From Sclerodactyla briareus (Eukaryota; Echinodermata; Holothuroidea; Dendrochirotida; Sclerodactylidae), in the NCBI GenBank assembly GCA_026419785.1, contig JAODTK010004732.1, positions 62,001 to 126,000 on the forward strand: DNA of 64,000 nt, written 5' to 3'. Made by a program: the position numbers and the translations under genes. Below, piece by piece: positions 55,000 to 64,000 of the stretch. Positions within the stretch are counted from its first letter, which is position 1. Each line of letters starts with the position of its first letter. The notes below the pieces were generated by a model. The model had not been told where the DNA came from. It saw nothing but the letters and a program-made list of their open reading frames with translations, and made no database searches.

Positions 55000-57900
55000 A
55001 CCATTTTGGCCCATCTAAGCCCTTCTTCCGAGCACGAATTTGCAAAGGAGGGGGACCCCCAGGACGGGGATCTTCATGCTTGCGCCCCTCCTCTACTGAA
55101 GATCTGGATACGCCTGTAGTTGAATACGAAGAAGACTCAAAATCGTCGAATTGTGCCCAAAGACCTTGGATCTCACCCCAAAACAGCCTGATTTTTTGGC
55201 GGCTCCACGTGCAGTCGCTCCTCATTTTGCATCAACTACAAGCGAGGTCCAAGATTAGGGGTTAGGGCTGGTCTCATAATACCATATTAAAAGTATACAA
55301 CATGAACAGGACTCCAGGGTAAAGAATTTCAACAGTGTAAAGACCAAAGGGCACTGTTCTTCTATACTGTAATATGTGGAGCCAACATGGTGATGATAAG
55401 GAACAGGACGTGCCTCTTCGGCGGGCAAAATTGCGAAAAAATATGAGATGTCCTTGGGATGGCAATTCCGGATCATATTAACCATATGGAACAGCTCAAA
55501 TGGATCAGGAGGCCATTCCGGTATTTAGGGGTGTTCCAGGCTAAAAAAAACTCAAATAGTGGCACTCCGCCTCAGATAGCGATCGCGGCCCACTTCACAA
55601 AATTGTTTGCCCCCCATCCGATCAATCTGGTCACCCCATTGTCGTTCTGACTGTTAATTCCGCCATCCGGCTCTGTTACGCACACCTGGGATGCCCACCT
55701 GGTGAATTGCCCTCTTCAAAATCGCTGAGTATAGACCGCCCTTGGTGGTAGTCGATTACACATGTCTCGTAATGATTAGGCGTAAAGCTATTGGGCGCGC
55801 CCTACAATACATTGTGAAATTGCATGGAAAAGATGTCTGGAACTATTTCTTGGAATCAGCTCGAGAAAAGGAGTAATGTTTCCCACAAATTTGAGAAAGG
55901 AGGCCAAAGACTCGACGCCGGAAGGACTTGGAAGTTGAAAGCTATACTGCCTCCCAGAATACGTTTTGATGGGAGTCATATCGCAAATGTGACAGAGGAA
56001 GCATATCGTGATATGCTAATGATCCCAGTACCCCAACCCCCAAGCCCATGGTCTCCTTCTGCGCTGTCCCTGGTTTCAGTGTGCTGTTTTCACCGGCTTG
56101 CAATCAAACGACGACCTGAAGTGCCAAAATTCCTGAGTTACAAAATCAGAGCAGTGAAATGCAAAATAATTCTCTAAGTGGGACGGATGTTTTAGGTGTG
56201 CTAATTGCAATCAGTTGCAATGTCTGCCTACAAATGCGAAAAATTTCAGAGGACCGAATGGCTTATACTTTAGACTAGGAGGTGGATAGATACTATGAAA
56301 TGATATGAAATTGAGCTTGGACAAAGCAAAAGGAAGAATTCCTCAAATATTTAGGCTTCTGATTGCGCACATTTCTTTTTTGTCGATTGCCCCCAAAAAT
56401 GTGGCAGATCTTAAGCGCTCCGCGCGCAATAGTAATAGTGACGTCTTTCGTGGCCTGCTGAACGTGAATCGCAACGAAAATTTACTCAGGCAACCTCTTG
56501 AGATTGGGGGCATTCCTGCCCACACATTTTAAATGACGAACAAACTTGGCGATGCCACTGCATCATGCTTCTGAAAGGTCGGAAAGTGCCATTTCCTGCC
56601 ATCGAGGGGCCAAATTTGCTGAAAATTTTTGGTGCACTCCAACGCCAACCAATGGTGGCGCTCCTCTTCATGGTCACATTGCCCCCCCCAGAAAATGGTC
56701 CCAGCGCTCTTCTGCTGGAAAAATCTTGGCTACCCCACTGATCACCGTTAGATTACGGCTCCACCTTCTCGAAAAACTTGTTCAGCCTCTTTGCAAAAAG
56801 TTGTGACAGGCAGTGTATCAATAGCTTTAGAATTTTGGTGATATTTTGGTCCATGCTGCAGTGATCGATCGTTGCCTGTGGCTTGTGTGCTAGTGCACTG
56901 ACAGTTGCTGTAGCCCACTTGCCGCTGCCATAGTTTATACCTGGATCGGCGATGCTAAGTGGTAGGTTGAGGTGCCAATACACTCTTTGATTGTTTATAA
57001 CAATGTTCCTATGACATTTTCCTTTCATATCCGTTTTCTCAGGGAATGTAGTGGGGGGGGGGCCCGGGCCCCCCTCTGGCTATGCCACTGTGATTCCATC
57101 CCTGGAAGTTTCCATGCAATATTAGCTTCCTGGAGACTTTTCTTTATGCAGTTATGCATTGTTTTTGCCTCCCTATCTTTTTTGTGAAATTTTGGACCTT
57201 GAAACATATTGCAACACACTCTAGCCATACCCTGTGACCATGCAATTGTTGAATTCTGAGGGCGCAACTGTAACCAGCATATAAATCCTTGGGTTGGGGT
57301 AAATTCCACTCGGTACCCCCCGTAGGGTGCATCTGCCCATATCTACAACAGTCATGATGCATTGGCTACTGTGTAGGTATCAAGTACTTCACGGTGGCCC
57401 TATGCACCAGCTCATTGGATCATGTTTTCCTTTATTTCTCAAGATGGCTGCTGCCTTAATGGGCACTTCAACCAGCTATTTCCACAACCTGTGGGAAATC
57501 TCCGAATATATGATAATAATAATGATGAACTATTTACAAAGCGCAGAATCCAACCCAGCTTAATGTGATTTTACGTGTGGTACGTGTAAGTAGCAAAACA
57601 CAATACCAACAGGGCTTACTAGTAATGTGGCGCCAGACGGCTCTGGTTTACTGCATAGTGATTCCTGCCTAAATTGCTGTCACTGAGTGTATTGAAACAT
57701 AGGATAGAGAATTATTGCTTACATTTGTACAAAACTACTTCCCCCGGCTCAGTGATGGACAGGCATGTGCCCTTCTCCGTTGTGAGGGAGGATTGATTAT
57801 GTTATATCTCTTCCTGTATGTTTCAACTAATAATCAATAAATGTTTTTTCATTTTTCAAACTTTTGTATCTCAGGTGACCTTTGAGTTTTGACATGGACC

Positions 57901-59480
57901 CCTAATCATTAGGATCAATCATGCACCTCATATATAGCAACCATATATAGCAACTAAACAACGTGTTTCCATTGAGCAATACCATGTTTACAAAGAATTT
58001 TTATACTTGACGCTCTGTTTAACCATGGGTGTGTATTGCTTGATCCAGATTCAGTAGAGAACATCTACTCCATATTGCCAACCCACATTGCCAAGTACGA
58101 GCATTTACAAACATCTTTCATTGCGCAGGTATCCTAGTGATCACAATGTTTTTAGAATTAGATTAGACCTCCGTTGACCTTTGTTGATGATTTTGGACCG
58201 CCACCCAAACGAATTGAGATTATCGACTCCCCGTGACCAAAATACATGTTAGGTATGAGCCTGCTAGGTTATTTGTTGAAAAGATTTGATTCACAATAGT
58301 TTTCCAGCCTTTGACGTCTGTTGACTTTTGGCGAATTTTTTGACCTGACCTGAAAAACAATTTTGGTATCTCTCTCAACATGGCAAATCCTTCATGCATA
58401 GTAGGACATTGGCGTAGCCGGGGGGGGCCACGGGGGCCATTGTCCCCCCAACGATTCCCCCACTTTTTTTTTTTTTCAACATTTTTCACATACATGACAA
58501 CAACAATTTGGCACTTATATCGGCTCTCTCTTGCTCATTCTAGTCAGTTGCTCGAATTCTCCTCTGACAGCCCAATTTTTTGGTCAATACCAACCAGTGG
58601 CAACATTGTTGCGCACTTCGCGCGCAGTATGTACCCATTGTATACACACATTTTTTTCCCTTTTGGAGTTGCGGCAATTTTCTTTTTGATCACCTGAAGA
58701 CATTGGCATACGAGAGGGGGTGCGTAGCTCCCCCTCCAACAACAATTTGTCACGTATGTTGTTCCCGCCTCCTCACGTCCGCCTTCAGATTGGCTTGAAT
58801 GTTCAACAATTGTCATCAATATCCACAACATAGGTTTTGTGCAAGGGGGTAGGCCGACTAAGCCCTCCAGTTCGGCGGGCGAAACAGTGCCAAAATGAAT
58901 TGAAAACTCCTCCCAGAAAAAAATTGACCCCCGTACGCCTTTAGGGGTATATCATAGTTATAAGCCAGCAATGGTGCAAAAAATTGTGCGCTTCTTTCTG
59001 CGCAGTAGTAGGCCGGGTTTGTGTTTATTCTCTGCTTTTTAAATTATACGACCCGATGATAACTATTTGAGATTCGTTCAAATTAGTTAGGTTTTTTTAG
59101 ATTATTGCAATTGTTTGATCCCTGTGGATATAGCATTCCTGGGTACACCAAACTGGCCAGCTGAAGGCATGGCCATAAGAGGAGGTAGCGAGACACCCCT
59201 CTCAAACTACCATACAGTTTGATTCATTCTTCCAAAAGAGGGAACCGAAAGGATAAGAAATTGATAACCGAATATCCAGGCAAAAATGATCAAAATTCAT
59301 ACAAAGGCGAACTTTGGCCAAATTAGAGGAATTTTCAATCACCAACAATCACTTTTTTTTTGCGCATTCCGCGCCTGCGGAGTCTTTCTCCATCATGCTG
59401 CTTTCAGGATTTTTGGGAAAAATTTTCTTTCTGCCCCCCCCCTTAAAAAATGGAAGAGGGTCGTGTAGGCCCTGAATCTG
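55000..59480. mobile_element. Cluster of 'gcgtagccggggggg' DNA-transposon fragments
   Basis: Several fragments begin or end with 'attggcgtagccgggggggg' or its complement: about 55020-55120, 56545-56740 ('ttggctaccccactg'), 57050-57090 ('ggctatgccactg'), 58405-58740 and 58840-58940. Interiors have 'aaatttttggtgca', 'ttcgcgcgcagtatgtaccc' and 'gcgctccgcgcgcaa'. They look like non-autonomous DNA transposons with degenerate ends. No intact transposase was seen. Open frames at 55824, 56753 and 57025 show no secure domain. Confidence 0.55.
57500..57575 (-). mobile_element. SINE 3' tail fragment
   Basis: 'ataataataatgatgaacta' followed by 'tttacaaagcgcagaatcca', the complement of the 'gcgctttgtaaatag' plus AT-rich tail of SINEs like the one at 10945. 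A clear head was not found. Confidence 0.45.
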
Positions 59481-59499
59481 AAGCACGTGGAAATTTTGA

Positions 59500-61640
59500 A
59501 CCCTTCTCAAGAAACACTAGTTTTTTGTTAGAAAATGACTTCAATTGAATGGCAAATTTGACAGATTTCATCCAAGGTTCCTAAAAATGCAAAATTTTTC
59601 CAAAGGTGAGGGCCAACCCCCATGGCCACCCCAATCAAAATTCCTGCTACGCAGTGGAGTAGAGCCCTACTTACATCATTTGTCCTGCACCGTTTCATAT
59701 CGTGACAAATCTTCTACGTTTCCTTACCTCTCCTCCTGATCTCAATGATACAATAAACAATGACTCTCCCCCCTCCATAGCTGTAACCTACACATTCACC
59801 TAATGGGTGCTTTGCATTCTCGTACATCTGCGTCACAAGGGGATCGTCCAGACAGACATAGGGCGTTTCTGTGTAGATTCCATTGCCTCTGGTGGAAAAT
59901 CAAGAGGGAATACTGTAGCAGTAGACTATGCAGGTAGATAGGGACTTTTTGCAACAAACCCGCTGATATTGCACGATAGGTCTTAGGACTCAGGTCCATG
60001 GAATTCATGGGTTAGGGAGTCTTCGTGGTCATCGACAAAAAATATTCTTGCCCTTCTCCGATTGTCCCCAGTGACACGAGCTTTGACCTTTTGCAGAACC
60101 AAGGGAAGGAGTAGAGGAGGACTGCCCAAAATTTGTCAATTGTCCGGAGCTGCATGTTTGACAATTATTTTTTTTCCCCCTTGAGAGTAAGGTAAGCTGT
60201 GATTTTTAGCTAGAACCCCCTCATGTGTTCTGGTAAGCAATAACTGAGCTTGAACTGTTGTGTTTCTTCCTGATTCCGTGTTTTATCATAAAGGTCGTGG
60301 TCCATTAATTGTCTGTCTGGGCTTGATGAGCCTAACTTCGTGTGCACCTACAGTGTTTTTATAGCTGATCATGATGGAACTTGGTTATAATGATCTCTCA
60401 GTGATCGGTGGGTACAAGTTGTGTTAAAGAAAACTGAAGTCGGGGATCAACTTTGGAGTAGACTTTGGCCATTTTACAAAACAAGAAAAGGCACATTAAA
60501 TCTAAGGTCACCTAAAGGTTATTTTAGCTGTAGCCTGAATGGTCATTTATGATTTTTTTTTTCTTCAGGTAGTCAAAATGCTGTAGTTGGTGTGTGGCAC
60601 AAGTGGTTCCCAGTACCCCCAATTGGATACATGGGTGGAGGCGACTCGATCTGGAAAAGCTGAGTGATTTCTCGACAGAATATTGAACACTCGACCTTTT
60701 GATCTCTTAGTTCGGCTTCTGCCGACTGAAACTAATCAAATCACTAATGGAGGCCAAGATTGTCATGATAGAGGATCTTGACAGAGAGGGATAACCTTCA
60801 CCGACCCCCCCGGCCTATCCCAACATCCTAGTGTCTGAGGACAGGTTTCCAGTAGGAGGTGCAATGAAGGGATCACCTTCATAGGCATTCTTTGTACACA
60901 TCTTCATGTCAGTGTGACAACTCGGTTAGCAATGTAGGGTCTAGCGGGTATGGTATGGGATGTACCTGTGTATAAAAAGCTATATAGCACAGCAGCTTGC
61001 AGGACATGCCTGTTTATTAATGCCATTCAATGGTGAATCGGCAAAATTTTCAGTATATACTTATGTCCATTACATGGAGCCCCTCAGACTAAATTTCAGG
61101 TGATACAAGTGTGAAAAGTGGCGTAACCTGTTACTACGAGAAAACCCTCGGGAATAAGGGCACTGCTGAAACACCGGAACACGTAGTCATGATACGTAAC
61201 ATGACCTTTGAAAGCCCTGTCCAAATGAAGTATGTTTGGAATTACTCCGTGAAAAGTTTAAAAAATTGTCCACGAGGTTGAAAGAGAACCTCAGTCATTC
61301 ATTGTCTTGCCTGAACTTTGTTCAAGGAAGCTATGGTCACTTTGTGTGTGTGTGGTCCTGTGGTCCGTCTGTCTGTCCGTAAGTGCAGTTCGATATCTCC
61401 TGAAACCTGAAAGCCATCATGCTGTAACCTATTTGTGGAGGTGCACGGTGAAAGTTGCCGATTTTGCATCTTCTACTTTTTGTCCGAAACCATACTTCTT
61501 TGCATGAATTTGCATATTTAATGAAAATTGGTCCGGAGCTTGTGTACAAGTTATCTCTTGAGCAGTAGATGCCTGGTGATGTGCCGTTCGGAGTATATAC
61601 CACCTTCTGAAGAGGAGAGTACAACGCATTGAATTAGATT
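59500..61640. other. No firm gene; one phase-compatible segment at 60578
   Basis: At 60578, after 'tttcttcag', 31 codons are open in the phase required by the exon ending at 52618 (SQNAVVGVWHKWFPVPPIG...), then TGA at 60661. Support is limited to phase and acceptor quality. Elsewhere there are only repeats. Confidence 0.25.
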
Positions 61641-64000
61641 CCTGGCGGCTATCGTCTAATTAGTATCTATTTGCTAATTTCTGTGACATTTTTTGAATTT
61701 TGTTGGATTTCGACGAAACTCTGTGGAGATGGTGTATCTTAGTCCCAATGAATTTTACAGTAGGGACGAGGGCACCGAAGGCTTTACTTAAGGAATACAC
61801 TGCAACTTTGGGAGACTTTTAATACTTTGGCAATAAAGTGGAGACTTTGAATTTAGGTAGATAAAGGACGAGCCGCAGCCGAGTTCGTTATTAAGCTAAA
61901 TTCAGAGTCGGGAATGTTTATGAACCAGTACAGTCAGCCTTGGGGCCCCCCCTGTAGTTTTATTCCTATTCTCTACATCCGCACAAATTAAGAATTACCT
62001 GACCAAATGATTAGAGATATCTATATCTCTAATTACATTTTGGTATCTCCAAACAGTAAATAAGCCGCTAGGGTAAACTCTTGGTGTTAGTTAGATCGAA
62101 GTAAATTGCATTGGGGGGCGAAAAATACACAACATTGACATGCTGTTGGGCTGTACATCCACAGAGACGCAATACAAACACGCTTCCGAACTGTGGAAGT
62201 TCTCTGCGCGTGTGAACATGGCGTTCACCAATGCAACGAGCGACGCGTCGTTTTGCCCATTTGTATTCCGTTGAGGTCGTACGCCTATGAAGGGCGTGTA
62301 TACTGAAAGCCGGATCCTTCGCGTGTCAAACATCAACTTCCAAAAGCTCACGCAACCATACATTCGCGTTTAAAAGTACTGCTTGTTAACCGTCAGACGG
62401 CAGCAAATCGAGGCAGTATTCGATTGTTGTGTTACTCTACTCTGACCAGCTGACTGTTCTTCAAAACCTGACTGTTATTGCAAAAAATAACATCAGCTAC
62501 GTAATTGGGATTAACCATCGAATCCTGTATTCGCCAATTACGGAGCGCTTGGGTTGTAGACTGTTAGTAACCGTCATTTACCATGTCCTTTGCATAATTT
62601 ATGCATTTTTAAAGTTGTTGAATCCTCATGAACTTGGTGGAGATGGTTACACCTTTGATCCTGATAAATTTAAACAACATGTAAAGGGTCACTTAAGGTC
62701 ATTTAATGTGATTTTGCAAAATTATTCAATTCTTTCGAACTTTGTTTGTTAAATGGCCAGTAACATTGATGAATGCAGTGGGTGGCTCGAGGAGCATTTT
62801 TTTCTGGTAATTTTGGGGTTCAGTAATACACAACATCTAAAGACAAGGTCAAAAGGTCAAAGGTCAGTTTTAAGAACATGTGCTTATTTTCTTTAGGAGT
62901 TATCAGGCCAAAGAAATAAAAACTTTCGAGTTTTTGATATTGATAGTTCTCTTTTCTTGCCTACATAGAAAAAACTCCCGCTTCGATCTGCCACCTTTGT
63001 CTTCAAGTTACCAGGGGCCAAAAGTTTTTTAATGCTTTTGGGGCTTTGGTGTGCCTCACATTGAGGCAAGCATTTTATAAAAGCCATCATGTCATCAAAG
63101 GTTCATTCAGGGTCAGAAAGCTGCCAAATACTAACATTTTCTGTCTTCTGCAATCATTTCTAGTACTGTGTGTGATATGGCTGAAATTTTGGGACATGCT
63201 GTATGATCACGGGTACATTTTTCATATCAAAACCATTATGTCCCATCAAAGGTCCATCAAGGCACTTATGTACCAAAAACTGTCAAATAATAACTTTCCT
63301 TCCTGCAACACCTTCCAGAGACTTTACGCTACCTTTTTAAGAATGGTAAGATCCTTGGGGCACCCGATCTACCAGCATGATGCTGAAATCACTATTATTA
63401 TAGCATGCTATCACTAACAAAATGTTGCAGAGTTTTACTCATTTCAACCCCATGTTATTTCCATTCATCTTAACTAGTATTCCTATCTGTTGACAGACGA
63501 GATTTCATTAATTGTCAAAACCTGCCTTTCCACCTTGAGGTTCATCCTTGCCTGTCATAACCTCTTCTGGGCCCCCTACACTGACCATATAAAGTGTGAA
63601 TACTCAGTCTTTGTTTACCTTCTCCCAGGCACCTATTCAAGAATGAAGGGTGTCAGGTTACACCTGCGTACTCTGATTGTGAGATGGGGGGGGGGAATAA
63701 CTCCATTGTGAGCTAGGCTGGTATTAAATGGAATCTTTTATGGGTGACACTGATGATATACAGCAAACTTTATTAAGGTAGGACTAGGTCCCTAATGAGC
63801 TGTGGTCTACCTTTAGTCTCCGCCAAATGTTACATTGAATCAGGTCACTAGGAGTTTGCAGTGTGGAATAAATTCTTGATTCATGCAAATGTTCAGTTTC
63901 TGTATTAAGAGTGTGGTTCACAACTGGTCCTGATATACGTGATGAGAAAATGGGTCAACAGAAAGTTGATTATTGCTAATTCGCATAATTGAGGCACTCT
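61640..64000 (+). repeat. Long dispersed repeat, copy E (runs off the window)
   Basis: Collinear with copy B (6165-7900) across at least five landmark phrases, then continuing into the 'catgcaaatgttcag' module at 63885 and 'gctaattcgcataattgagg' at the right edge, as in 1860-1980. The 62090-62430 part interrupts the collinearity and may be a later insertion. No coding frame is conserved between copies. Confidence 0.7.

Noticed and set aside
55824-56177. Plus-strand 117-codon frame as a transposase
   Set aside because: No catalytic motif could be placed. Kept only as part of the transposon-rich region.

Overview
The window is animal nuclear DNA. It has long introns, GT-AG exon edges, tRNA-headed SINEs, decayed non-LTR retrotransposons, hAT-type MITEs and no operons. 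Frequent TAGGCCTA-type tracts and dispersed repeats containing 'tttgcataatttatgc' and 'gtggccacgcccact' suggest a marine deuterostome, perhaps an echinoderm. That assignment is an inference. Most of the sequence is transposon- and minisatellite-derived, and most long open frames are artefacts of repeats.

Three coding loci can be supported. (1) A MORN4 (retinophilin) orthologue lies on the minus strand in four exons: 49131-49065, 45132-45014, 41394-41279 and 39062-38911. All junctions agree in phase and the C-terminus matches the vertebrate protein closely. (2) A cysteine-rich membrane protein lies on the minus strand between about 24988 and 15482. At least nine exons carry GCC2/GCC3 (ephrin-receptor-like) repeats and further cysteine modules, then one transmembrane helix and a very short tail. 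Its 5' end was not found. Two more minus-strand exons (14236-13857 and 9721-9586) splice together in phase and may be an alternative 3' end or a second gene that runs out of the window. (3) A probable first coding exon on the plus strand (52516-52618) has a consensus CRE just upstream and is divergent from MORN4.

Several exons of loci 1 and 2 carry single-base indels, some in short G or T runs, while the splice sites are intact. This looks more like consensus sequencing error than decay, but old pseudogenes cannot be excluded.

Layout: 1-9500, copies of a long dispersed repeat family and two arrays of ~140-bp repeats; 9500-14240, two SINEs and two orphan exons; 15480-25000, the cysteine-rich receptor, interrupted by a 47-bp minisatellite and a foldback MITE; 25100-38900, retrotransposon remains, including a CR1/Jockey-like reverse transcriptase split by a 404-bp hAT MITE, and a cluster of 'gtggccacgcccact' repeats; 38900-49130, MORN4, with a hAT/BED fragment in its first intron; 49130-52500, a 149-bp hAT MITE with a perfect 8-bp target duplication, and a SINE; 52500-64000, the plus-strand exon followed by a DNA-transposon-rich stretch and another copy of the long repeat seen at the left end.
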